The notes beneath the pieces were generated by a model that ran no database searches, had not been told where the DNA came from, and saw nothing but the letters and a program-made list of their open reading frames with translations. A stretch of 16,440 nt of DNA from Devosia equisanguinis (GTDB taxonomy: Bacteria; Pseudomonadota; Alphaproteobacteria; Rhizobiales; Devosiaceae), in contig CAMDAL010000038.1 of assembly GCA_945888565.1 (NCBI GenBank), forward strand, positions 1 to 16,440. The letters are read 5' to 3'. Made by a program: the position numbers and the translations under genes. Below, piece after piece: positions 6,645-14,578 of the stretch. The stretch's first letter is position 1, and each line of letters starts with the position of its first letter.

Positions 6645-7583
6645 ATGCTCACTAACCTGTCTAAGACCGCTCGCGGCCTCGCCTTCGCCGCTGCCGCCAT
6701 CGTCGTGGGCGCCTCAGGCGCCGCGATCGCGCAGGCCAAGGTCGCCGTCATTACCCCCTACATGGCCCAGCCTGGCACCCAGGCCTATGTCGAGGCCTTC
6801 CAGGCCGTAGCCAAGGAAAAAGGCTGGGACGTCAACGTGGTGGATACCGCCGGTGACGTCGCCGCCGTGATCAGCCGCATCGAGGACGTGGTGAACCAGG
6901 GCGTCGACGCCATCGTCATCAACGTCGATCCGACCCAGGTCGCCGCCGGCCTGCAGACCGCCAAGGACGCCAACATTCCGGTCGTCGGCATGGATGCCGG
7001 CAGCGATCCGCTACTCGCTACCAACGTCACCTCCGATGGTGTCGCCATGGCCGAGACCACCGCCGGCTTCGTCGTCGATCGTATCGGCGGCGAGGGCAAT
7101 GTCGTGATGTTCGTCTTCGACGCCTTCCCGCCCGTGCAGGTGCGCGGCGCCAAGGCCGATGAAATTTTCGCCGCCAATGCCGGCATCACCGTCCTCGACC
7201 GGATCACCCCGGACGTGTCGGACGGCGGCATCGCCGACTCCCGCGCCAAGATGGATGCGGTCCTAGCGGCCAATCCCGAGCCGGGCAGCATCAAGGCCGT
7301 CTGGGCCGCCTGGGACCAGCCGGCGCTCGGCGCCCTGCAGGCCATCGAGGCCGCCGGCCGTCAGGGTGAAGGCATCGTCATCACCGGCATCGACGCCAAC
7401 CCGCAGGCCCGCGAGGAAGTCGCCAAGGGCGGCAACTTCGAAGCCACCGTCGCCCAGGACTTCGCCGGCATCGGCGCTGCCGCCGCCGAAGCCGTCGCTG
7501 GCCTCCTCGCGGGCAACGCCCCGGCCGACGCCGTGACCTTCGTGCCGACCAAGCTGGTCACCAAGGAAAACGCGGCTCAGTAA
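6645..7583 (+). CDS. Sugar ABC transporter substrate-binding protein (RbsB type)
   Basis: 312 residues. A signal peptide is evident: a basic start (K7, R10), a hydrophobic core at 11-22, and an A-x-A cleavage site before Q30 (AIA|QAKV). The mature part is a periplasmic-binding-protein type 1 domain (Peripla_BP_4), with GVDAIVINVDPTQ, then IPVVGMDAGSD, and ITGIDANPQA near the C-terminal lobe. It should capture a pentose, hexose or polyol in the periplasm and hand it to the permease at 9130. It is the first gene of a three-gene importer operon. A strong hairpin follows its stop, which commonly keeps binding-protein mRNA more abundant than the downstream genes. The ligand cannot be deduced. Confidence 0.9.
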   Translation: MLTNLSKTARGLAFAAAAIVVGASGAAIAQAKVAVITPYMAQPGTQAYVEAFQAVAKEKGWDVNVVDTAGDVAAVISRIEDVVNQGVDAIVINVDPTQVAAGLQTAKDANIPVVGMDAGSDPLLATNVTSDGVAMAETTAGFVVDRIGGEGNVVMFVFDAFPPVQVRGAKADEIFAANAGITVLDRITPDVSDGGIADSRAKMDAVLAANPEPGSIKAVWAAWDQPALGALQAIEAAGRQGEGIVITGIDANPQAREEVAKGGNFEATVAQDFAGIGAAAAEAVAGLLAGNAPADAVTFVPTKLVTKENAAQ

Positions 7584-7588
7584 ACCGC

Positions 7589-7612
7589 GAGCGGGCGCCT
7601 CGGCGCCCGCTC
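7589..7612 (+). terminator. Intercistronic hairpin after the binding-protein gene
   Basis: Perfect 11-bp inverted repeat gagcgggcgcc and ggcgcccgctc with only TC between, starting 5 bases after the stop. It is followed by a pyrimidine run (ttcctcct) and not a clean T tract. It is better seen as a partial terminator or a 3'-end stabiliser within the operon than as a full stop. Confidence 0.6.
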
Positions 7613-7621
7613 TTCCTCCTC

Positions 7622-9133
7622 ATGAGTTTCCTCTCCCTCGACAATGTTGCAAAAGCCTACGCGGGCGTGCCCGCGCTGCGCCGTGTCGCCCTCACCATCG
7701 AGGCGGGCGAGATCCACGCGCTCATGGGCGAGAACGGCGCCGGCAAGTCGACGCTCATCAAGATCCTCGCCGGTGTCGTGGCGCCCGACACCGCCGACAT
7801 CCGCATCGACGGTAAGCCGACCACTATCGGCAGCCCGCACGAAGCGCACCGCCTCGGCTTCCGCTTCATCCACCAGGAATTCAACGTCGTCCCGGCCATC
7901 TCGGTGGCCGAGAACATCTTCATCGGCCGCCGCTACCCACTGCGCGCCGGCGTGCTGGTCGACTGGCGCGCGCTGAACACCACGGCCGGCAACGCGCTCG
8001 AAAAGCTGGGCATCACCCATATCGACCCGCGCCAGCGCATGGCACGGCTGTCGCCCGGCGACCAGATGCTGGTCCGCCTGTCGAGCGCCTTCCTCAGCGA
8101 GCCCGACGCCCCCGCCCGTCTCTACGTCATGGACGAGCCAACTGCCGCCCTCACCCGCGACGAGTCCGAACGCCTGTTCCGTGTGCTGCGCCAGATCCGC
8201 GCCGACGGCGGCTCCGTCCTCTATGTGTCGCACCGCCTCGACGAGGTGATGGCGCTCTGCGACCGCGCCACCGTGATGCGCGATGGGGCCACCGTCGATA
8301 CCGGCAGGATGGCGGACATTACCCACGACGACCTCGTCGCCCTGATGATCGGCCGCAAGGCCGACGAGGCCTACCCCGCCGCCGGCGCCACCCCCGCGAG
8401 CAGCAACACGCTCGATGTCCGCGACCTCGCTGCAGGGCGCCTGCGCTCGACCTCGTTCAGCCTCCGGCAAGGCGAAATCCTCGGCATCGCCGGCCTCTCC
8501 GGCTCCGGCCAGCGCGACCTGGTCCGCGCCCTGTTCGGCGACCTGCCGGCGCGCGGCGGCACCGTCACTCTCGATGGCAAGCCCTACCGCCCCTTCAGCC
8601 CCGCCGACGCCTGGAAGGCCGGCGTCGCCTACGTGCCGCGCGAGCGCCGCAGCGAAGGGCTGATGCTCACTCGCCCCATCTTCGAGAACATCACCCTCGC
8701 CCAGCTCAAGCGGCAAAGCCTCGGCGGCAGCTTCCTCACGCCGCGCGCCGAGCAGCGCTTCGCCACCAGCCTCGCCGCCGACGTCCGCCTGCGCTCGACC
8801 GGTTCGCGACAACTCGCCGGGCAGCTGAGCGGCGGCAACCAGCAGAAGGTGGTCTTCGCCAAGGCGCTCAGCGGCAACCCGAAACTGCTGCTGCTCGACG
8901 AGCCGACGCGCGGGGTGGACGTGGGCGCGAAATTCGATATCTACACCATCATTCGCGACATGACGCAGAAGGGCATGGCGGTGATCCTGGTGAGTTCCGA
9001 CCTGCCCGAGCTGATCGGCATGTGCGACCGCATCGCGGTGATGCGCGATGGCGCCATCGCGGAAATCATCCCGGCCAAGGGACTGGGCGAGGACGATCTG
9101 CTGAACCGCTGCTACGGCCGCGTCGCCGCATGA
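7622..9133 (+). CDS. Sugar ABC transporter ATPase, two-domain (RbsA/MglA type)
   Basis: 503 residues, the usual length. Domain 1 has Walker A GENGAGKST (36-44), signature LSPGDQ (143-148) and Walker B LYVMDE (167-172). Domain 2 has a degenerate Walker A, GLSGSGQRD, lacking the lysine as is normal in this family, signature LSGGNQQ (402-408) and Walker B LLLLDE (422-427). It powers sugar import at the cytoplasmic face. ATG at 7622 is only 9 bases after a strong hairpin, and no Shine-Dalgarno sequence is visible before it (the leader is pyrimidine-rich), although the protein clearly begins here. The stop overlaps the permease start as ATGA. Confidence 0.93.
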   Translation: MSFLSLDNVAKAYAGVPALRRVALTIEAGEIHALMGENGAGKSTLIKILAGVVAPDTADIRIDGKPTTIGSPHEAHRLGFRFIHQEFNVVPAISVAENIFIGRRYPLRAGVLVDWRALNTTAGNALEKLGITHIDPRQRMARLSPGDQMLVRLSSAFLSEPDAPARLYVMDEPTAALTRDESERLFRVLRQIRADGGSVLYVSHRLDEVMALCDRATVMRDGATVDTGRMADITHDDLVALMIGRKADEAYPAAGATPASSNTLDVRDLAAGRLRSTSFSLRQGEILGIAGLSGSGQRDLVRALFGDLPARGGTVTLDGKPYRPFSPADAWKAGVAYVPRERRSEGLMLTRPIFENITLAQLKRQSLGGSFLTPRAEQRFATSLAADVRLRSTGSRQLAGQLSGGNQQKVVFAKALSGNPKLLLLDEPTRGVDVGAKFDIYTIIRDMTQKGMAVILVSSDLPELIGMCDRIAVMRDGAIAEIIPAKGLGEDDLLNRCYGRVAA

Positions 9134-10101
9134 CCATAGCCACCCTGCTCCGCCGCTACGGCACGCTGATCGGCTTCGCGCTAATCCTGGGCTTTTTCTG
9201 GTTCAACCTGCCCGACACATTCATGACGGCGCGCAACTGGCTGAACATCACCCAGCAGCTCTCGATGCTGATGGTGGTGGCCGCCGGCATGACCATCGTC
9301 ATGGTGATGGGCGACTTCGACCTCTCTGTCGGCTCGGCGGCGAGCCTATCCGGCATCGTCGCAGGCGTGCTGTTCGCGGCTGGCTACCCTATCTGGATGA
9401 CGGTCGGCATCGCGCTGCTGGGCGGTCTCGTGGGCGGAGCCATCAACGGCGTGCTGGTCAGCTTCATCGGCATCCTGCCCTTCGTTGCCACGCTCGCCAT
9501 GCTGACCATCCTCTCGGGCGCCGCTTTCGTCCTCAGCGGCGGAAAGACGATTTCGGGGGCTTCGATCCCCGCCGATTTCTCCAACTTCGCCCGTGGCGGT
9601 ATTCCGCTTGGCGAGATCGGGGGCGTCGCCGTCATGCTGCCCAACCTTACCATCGTCGCGCTGGTCGTCGTCTTCGCCGTCTGGGTCCTGCTCGAACAGA
9701 CCACCTTCGGCCGCCGCCTTTACGCCATCGGCGGCAACATCGAAGCCGCCTATCTGTCGGGCGTGGCCGTGCGTCGCCTGAAGCTCATCGCCTTCGCCCT
9801 CACCGGCCTCAGCGCCGCCGCCGCCGGGCTGATGTATGCGAGCCGCGTCGCCTCGGCCAACCCGACCCAGGGCAGCGGCCTCATGCTGAACGCCATTGCC
9901 GCGGTGTTCCTTGGTATGACCATGAGCGAGCAAGGCGTGCCCCGCATCCTCGCCACCGTCATCGGCGTGCTGATCCTCGGCGTGCTCGACAACGGCCTGA
10001 CGCAGATGAGCGTCGACAGCTACATCCGCCAGATTCTCGTCGGCGCCATCATCGTGCTGGCCGTCTCCGCCAGCTCGTTCTGGAAACGCCTGCGCCGCTA
10101 G
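9130..10101 (+). CDS. Sugar ABC transporter permease (RbsC type)
   Basis: 323 residues, strongly hydrophobic, with roughly eight to ten membrane segments. Family marks include MVVAAGMTIVMVMGDFDLSVGS near residues 50-72, where a conserved GG-D-LSVGS pattern is found in BPD_transp_2 permeases, and the cytoplasmic coupling region FGRRLYAIGGNIEAA near 197-211 with AAYLSGVAV following. It forms the inner-membrane channel of the importer with the ATPase encoded immediately before it (4-base overlap) and the binding protein at 6645. Its TAG stop shares a CTAG palindrome with the stop of the convergent GH32 gene. Confidence 0.92.
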   Translation: MTIATLLRRYGTLIGFALILGFFWFNLPDTFMTARNWLNITQQLSMLMVVAAGMTIVMVMGDFDLSVGSAASLSGIVAGVLFAAGYPIWMTVGIALLGGLVGGAINGVLVSFIGILPFVATLAMLTILSGAAFVLSGGKTISGASIPADFSNFARGGIPLGEIGGVAVMLPNLTIVALVVVFAVWVLLEQTTFGRRLYAIGGNIEAAYLSGVAVRRLKLIAFALTGLSAAAAGLMYASRVASANPTQGSGLMLNAIAAVFLGMTMSEQGVPRILATVIGVLILGVLDNGLTQMSVDSYIRQILVGAIIVLAVSASSFWKRLRR

Positions 10102-11441
10102 CTGGTGATCGTCACCGTCCCTGCCGGATCGGTGGGGAAGTAGAGATTGCTCACCCAGTGCCGCCCACCGGCACAACCGATCTCGACGAGGCCGTTGTCG
10201 ACGAACACATCGAGATCGAACGCCCCATCCACGACCGCCTCGAAGCTGAAATGCGTCTCGTACCCGCGGATCACCTCGATCGCCGGATGCGCTTGGCGCA
10301 GCATTGTCACCTCGTAGCGGTCGCCGCCCTTGCGCTCCACGACCAGAACGGGGTCGGCTTCCCCGAACAGCGCCAACGCGAGCCGCCCGCCCGCGGGCGC
10401 AACCCACCGATGACGCAGCCGATAGACGGCCGACGCCGGCACCCCACCCGCAAGCTCGGGAAACTGCCGAGCCGCGCTGGGGTCCACGTACTGCACCAGC
10501 CGCAGCCCCTCTGGTCCTCCGGCAAGCTGCAGCCGCCGCGGCAGATTCATGCTGCCCCGAAACCCTTCGGATGGCGTGTGGTTGGCATACATCCAGTTGC
10601 TCATCCACGCGATCGCCAGCGGGTCCTCTCCGGCCATCCCGGAAAAGCTCTGCGCTGCGTAGTAGTCGCGCCCCCAATCCATGAACAATTCGAGGTCCGC
10701 CACATTGCGGTTGCGGAACGTATGCCCGTCGAAATCCCCGACGAAGTAATGCGTCCCCGACCCGCCCGAGATATGGCCCCGTCCGAGCCCGACCACGAGA
10801 ATCCACGCCGTCTCGCCGGTCCCCTGAACCCTCATCGGGAACAGGTCGGGACACTCCCACGGCCCCGGGTTAGGCGCCGGATCGTGCCGCCCCTCGGCGA
10901 ACTCGCTTTCGAACTGCCAGTTCAGCGCATCGGGCGAAGAGTAGAAGCCGATCGACTGCCCATGCGTCACCACCATGATCCAGCGCTGCGTCGCCTCGTG
11001 CCAGATCACCTTGGGGTCGCGGAAATCGCGCGGGCCGGGCGTCGGCAACACCGGGTTGCCGGCAAACTTCGCAAACCGCGTCATGCCTCGGTCGGCCACC
11101 GCCACCGCCTGATCCTCGATCGATGGCGGACCGTCGCGATGCGCTGTGTAGAACAGCAGCACCCCGTCACCAGCCCCGAACTCCGGCGCGACAGCGCCGT
11201 CGCCCGCCAGCACCGCGCTGCCCGAAAAGCACTGGCCGCTTGCCTCCGGATAGAGCGCGATCGGCTGCTCCGCCCAGTTCGCCAGGTCGGTGCTGGTGGC
11301 GTGCCCCCAATGCATCGGCCCGTGCACCAACCCGTGCGGATTGGCCTGGTAGAACAGGTGGTACACCCCATCGACGCGGATCGCGCCATTGGGGTCGTTG
11401 ATCCAGCCCGATTGCGGAGAGAAGTGGAACTGCGGTCGCAT
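10098..11441 (-). CDS. Glycoside hydrolase family 32 (fructosidase), cytoplasmic
   Basis: 447 residues. GH32 enzymes cut terminal beta-fructosyl bonds in sucrose, fructo-oligosaccharides or levan. The three catalytic acids are visible: nucleophile D16 in WINDPNG, transition-state stabiliser D142 in FRDPK, and acid/base E196 in WECPD. There is no signal peptide, so it acts in the cytoplasm. ATG at 11441 was chosen because GAGG at 11450-11453 lies 8 bases upstream and the family sequence starts right there; a GTG at 11471 would overlap the GH2 gene. The start is 17 bases after the GH2 stop, as the last gene of the oligosaccharide operon. Whether it prefers free sucrose, sucrose phosphate or a fructosylated oligosaccharide cannot be told. 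Confidence 0.9.
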   Translation of the reverse strand: MRPQFHFSPQSGWINDPNGAIRVDGVYHLFYQANPHGLVHGPMHWGHATSTDLANWAEQPIALYPEASGQCFSGSAVLAGDGAVAPEFGAGDGVLLFYTAHRDGPPSIEDQAVAVADRGMTRFAKFAGNPVLPTPGPRDFRDPKVIWHEATQRWIMVVTHGQSIGFYSSPDALNWQFESEFAEGRHDPAPNPGPWECPDLFPMRVQGTGETAWILVVGLGRGHISGGSGTHYFVGDFDGHTFRNRNVADLELFMDWGRDYYAAQSFSGMAGEDPLAIAWMSNWMYANHTPSEGFRGSMNLPRRLQLAGGPEGLRLVQYVDPSAARQFPELAGGVPASAVYRLRHRWVAPAGGRLALALFGEADPVLVVERKGGDRYEVTMLRQAHPAIEVIRGYETHFSFEAVVDGAFDLDVFVDNGLVEIGCAGGRHWVSNLYFPTDPAGTVTITS

Positions 11442-11449
11442 CGCGATTG

Positions 11450-11453
11450 CCTC
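11450..11453 (-). promoter_or_regulatory. Ribosome binding site deciding the GH32 start
   Basis: GAGG on the minus strand, 8 bases before ATG at 11441, just after the GH2 stop codon. It favours this start over GTG at 11471. Confidence 0.55.
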
Positions 11454-11458
11454 GCTGT

Positions 11459-13843
11459 CTAGCTCCCGCACTCTACCTCGACTTCGGCCAGACCGTCAGC
11501 ACTCAACCGCACCTGTGCCGGCCCGTCGGCCCGAACGAACACGATCACCCGGCCATCGAAGGTTTTCCGGCGCGGTTCCGTGTACGGCGTGTTGTCCGCA
11601 AGGTCGCCGCTCTCGATGCCGAGCAACTCGCCGCCCTTGACTTCTGCGGAAACCAGCAGGTCATTCCTTGCGCGCTCGCCATTGTCGTCGCGCAGCGTAC
11701 ACTCGATCTGCACCACGCCCCCGTCGGGCAGCCCAGCCGCCTCGAGCGTGGCCCGCACCTGGGCTGGCGGCAGCCACACCGCCGCATCAAGCCTCGCCGC
11801 ATCGCCACTCGGCCCGAACTCATTCCGCGCGACGACCTCGCCTTCGCGCAGAGTCTCGAGTACCAGCCGCGACAGATTCGCCGGCGTCTCCGCCACCCAG
11901 TAGCCGCCTTCGTCGTCGCGGGTCAGCGAAACTTCGCTGCCGTTGCAGGTCAGCCGGGGTGTGCCGTTGCTGAGGCAAACGATCTCGCCTGTCGCGTTGA
12001 CGATGGCGTCCCACGAGCGGACGAGCGGGAGTGCCCAGGGGTGCTTCTCGTCGCCCTGCTTCAGTCGCGTCGCCAGGTAGGCGACCGGCTCGTCGGCCCA
12101 CCAGCTTCGCCGCAGATGGAACGAGTGCTTGTCGAACCCCGCAAGCGTCAGTAGCCCGGCCCGCGAGCCGTGCTGCGGCCAGCCATGCGTTTCACCCAGG
12201 TAGTCGATGCCGGTCCACAGATACTGGCCCGAAATGTAGTCATTGTCCGTCACCGCCCGCCATTGGGCATAGCCATGACCGTTCTCGCCGCCCACGATCG
12301 GCTGGCTCGGGAACTTCTCGTGGTCGGCCGGATAGAGATGCTCCTTGTAGTTGTAGCCAACGAGGTCCAGTGGCTCGAGAAAGCCCGTGTGCCGCGACAG
12401 CTCTGGGAAGGCCGATCCCACCGTCACCGGCCGCGTCGAATCCTTGCGGCGCACGATCGCCGCCAGCTTGCGCGAGAGCGTTGCGAGGCGCCGCGCATCG
12501 GGCCGGTTCGGGTCATAGGCCCGCTGCCGCGCCGATTTGTTGGCGTCGTTGTTGCCCGTCATCGCTTCGAACATCGGGCTCGCATAAGGGTCGTTGGGGT
12601 AATCGATCTCGTTGCCTGTGCTCCAGGCGATGATCGAGGGGTAGTTGCGGTGCGCATCAACCATGTTCTCGAGGTCGCGCTCATGCCAGGCCGGGAATTC
12701 GTGGGCATAGCCCTGGTGCCGCGGCGGGTAGACATTGTGCCCCTGCCACCACTTGTTCTTGGGGTTCTCCCACTCGTCGAATGCCTCGTCGATGACGTAG
12801 AAGCCGAGCGCGTCGCACAGCCGGTAGAGTTCGGGCGCATGCGGGTTGTGCGCCATGCGCACTCCGTTGCAGCCCATCTCCTTGAGCTTCAGCAGCCGCC
12901 GCAGCCACACCGCCGCCGGCACCGCCGTGCCGAACGGGCCGGCATCCTCGTGCAGGCAAACGCCCTTCAGCGTCCGGTGCTCGCCGTTGATGAAGAACCC
13001 GTTATCCGCATCGAACCGGAAGGTGCGAATCCCGACGGTTTCATCGTACACGGCCCGCCGCATGGTACCGCCCTGCACCCAGCCCAGCGTGCTGCTGAGC
13101 CGGTAGAGGTTCGGCCTAGTGTCGGACCACAGGTCCGGCTGCAGGACCTTTCCCGTCACCTCGACGCTGGCGCTCTCACCCGCCGCTATCTCGACCTCGG
13201 CAGCGAACGTGTGCACCGCACCGCCCGACAGTGAGCGCAGTTCGTGCAGCACATGCACCGTCAGCGCCTCGCCAGTGTTGTTGCAGAGCGTTTGCGCTAC
13301 GCGGACCATCGCCTCGCCGGCGTCGGCGCTCACCGTCTCGAACGCCGTGCCGTACTCGGCGACCCGCACCGGCTCGTGCACCTGCAGCTCGACCCGGCGG
13401 TTGATGCCCGTGCCGTTGTACCAGCGGCTGTCCGAGATATCGGTGTGCTCCACCCGCACCGCGATCACCAGGTCATCGCTGTTGGCATAGGAAAGGATCT
13501 CGGTGAGGTCGAACGAGAACTCCACCCAGCCATTCGGCCGACCGCCGACATGGTAGCCGTTCACCCACACCTGCGCGTTCTTGTAGACGCCTTCGAACTT
13601 CAGCCGCACATGCTTGCCGGCGACTTCGCCGACGTCCTTCAGCGACAGGTGCGCGCGATACCAGCCGATGCCGCCGGGCAGATAGCCGGTACCGCTCGAA
13701 TGATGCTCGGCAAAGGGCTGCTCGATGCTCCAGTCGTGCGGCACGGCCAGTCGGCGCCAGGCGGCATCGTCAAAGCCCTTGGCCCAGGCTTCCGGCGCGT
13801 CGCCGAGGATGAACTTCCACCAGCGGATATCGTAGCGATGCAT
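11459..13843 (-). CDS. Glycoside hydrolase family 2 (beta-galactosidase-like), cytoplasmic
   Basis: 794 residues. The order is an N-terminal sugar-binding jelly roll (about 1-170, with VPHDWSIE and the GYLPGGIGWYR segment), an immunoglobulin-like domain (about 175-280), the TIM barrel (about 285-580) and C-terminal beta domains. The acid/base is E412 (STGNEIDYP) and the likely nucleophile is E520 (IVGGENGHG). The barrel entry FFINGEHRTLKGVCLHED is typical of GH2. No signal peptide is present, so it works inside the cell on imported oligosaccharide. GH2 also contains beta-glucuronidases, beta-mannosidases and others, so beta-galactosidase is the default call only. It starts 13 bases after the YesL stop, with GGAGG just before the ATG, and is followed by the GH32 gene. 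Confidence 0.88.
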   Translation of the reverse strand: MHRYDIRWWKFILGDAPEAWAKGFDDAAWRRLAVPHDWSIEQPFAEHHSSGTGYLPGGIGWYRAHLSLKDVGEVAGKHVRLKFEGVYKNAQVWVNGYHVGGRPNGWVEFSFDLTEILSYANSDDLVIAVRVEHTDISDSRWYNGTGINRRVELQVHEPVRVAEYGTAFETVSADAGEAMVRVAQTLCNNTGEALTVHVLHELRSLSGGAVHTFAAEVEIAAGESASVEVTGKVLQPDLWSDTRPNLYRLSSTLGWVQGGTMRRAVYDETVGIRTFRFDADNGFFINGEHRTLKGVCLHEDAGPFGTAVPAAVWLRRLLKLKEMGCNGVRMAHNPHAPELYRLCDALGFYVIDEAFDEWENPKNKWWQGHNVYPPRHQGYAHEFPAWHERDLENMVDAHRNYPSIIAWSTGNEIDYPNDPYASPMFEAMTGNNDANKSARQRAYDPNRPDARRLATLSRKLAAIVRRKDSTRPVTVGSAFPELSRHTGFLEPLDLVGYNYKEHLYPADHEKFPSQPIVGGENGHGYAQWRAVTDNDYISGQYLWTGIDYLGETHGWPQHGSRAGLLTLAGFDKHSFHLRRSWWADEPVAYLATRLKQGDEKHPWALPLVRSWDAIVNATGEIVCLSNGTPRLTCNGSEVSLTRDDEGGYWVAETPANLSRLVLETLREGEVVARNEFGPSGDAARLDAAVWLPPAQVRATLEAAGLPDGGVVQIECTLRDDNGERARNDLLVSAEVKGGELLGIESGDLADNTPYTEPRRKTFDGRVIVFVRADGPAQVRLSADGLAEVEVECGS

Positions 13844-13856
13844 GAGCCTCCGGCCC

Positions 13857-14504
13857 CTATGTCTGGTTGGCCGCTGCGGCGGCGATGTACTTGTCGAAGA
13901 TCCGGGCGAACAGAAACCCGTTGGCCGTGGCGATCGCGCCGAAGCCGGCCAGCAGCCAGAACAGCCCGTAGCCGGTGACTTGCGGGTAGAACACCGTGAC
14001 GACGACCGAGAGTCCGATCACCGCCAGGGCGCCGAGCGTGGTGAGGGAGTGCTTCCACGACATCAGACGGGCGTTGCGCAGCACCTGCGGCGTGCTGCCG
14101 GTGAAGCTGGCAAGGTAAGGGAAGGTGAAAAGCGTCATCGTCGCAAAGCTGAAGGCGAGTCCGTACCAGATCGCCAGCAGCACCAGTTCGAGCAGCGGCT
14201 CGATCGCGAGGTTGGTGACGACGACGTACCAGGCTGCCAGCACTGCACCGATCGCCGCAAGGATGAGCCCGATGATCGTGCCCTGCCGGAAATTCTGTCG
14301 GAACGAGCGGAAATAGTCGCCCGACACCGAGTTGCATCGGCCCGTCGCGATCCGCATTGCGGTGAAGTTGAGCGCCGTCAGCGAGGCACCCAGCGTCACG
14401 ACGGGGATCGAGGTGGCGATGAAGAGGAAATTCAGGATCATGACGTCCGCGACGCGGGTCAGGCCGCGCATCAGTGCGGAATCCTGCGAGAACAGGGTGA
14501 CCAC
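13857..14504 (-). CDS. YesL/DUF624 family membrane protein
   Basis: 215 residues with about five membrane segments (roughly 18-38, 75-95, 103-123, 153-173, 178-198). It resembles YesL of Bacillus subtilis (DUF624), a family encoded next to LplABC-type oligosaccharide importers and glycosidases; its molecular role is unknown to me, with a helper role in transport the usual guess. The start is GTG at 14504 with GGAG 9 bases upstream. It lies between the binding-protein gene and the GH2 gene, in the same direction and tightly spaced with the latter, so it is part of the operon. Confidence 0.75.
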   Translation of the reverse strand: MVTLFSQDSALMRGLTRVADVMILNFLFIATSIPVVTLGASLTALNFTAMRIATGRCNSVSGDYFRSFRQNFRQGTIIGLILAAIGAVLAAWYVVVTNLAIEPLLELVLLAIWYGLAFSFATMTLFTFPYLASFTGSTPQVLRNARLMSWKHSLTTLGALAVIGLSVVVTVFYPQVTGYGLFWLLAGFGAIATANGFLFARIFDKYIAAAAANQT

Positions 14505-14539
14505 TGGTCTGAACTCCGGAAAGGGACGCGCGAGGGGCA

Positions 14540-14561
14540 GGCGGACCCGTTGGGGCCCGCC
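14540..14561 (-). terminator. Intercistronic hairpin after the oligosaccharide-binding-protein gene
   Basis: On the minus strand ggcgggccc and gggtccgcc form a 9-bp stem (one G-U pair) with loop caac, between the stop at 14579 and the YesL start at 14504. No T tract follows. As with the other importer, it probably protects or partly ends the binding-protein message. Confidence 0.5.
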
Positions 14562-14578
14562 CGTCCATATCTGGCTGA

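Noticed and set aside
7577..8812. 411-codon minus-strand frame opposite the ABC ATPase
   Set aside because: Shadow of a convincing two-domain ATPase; low-complexity Ala/Gly/Glu/Asp composition.
9346..10860. 504-codon minus-strand frame over the permease and the GH32 3' end
   Set aside because: Spans two real genes in the wrong frame and shows no domain.
12170..13234. 354-codon plus-strand frame opposite GH2
   Set aside because: Antisense to the GH2 catalytic barrel; no recognisable motif or ribosome site.
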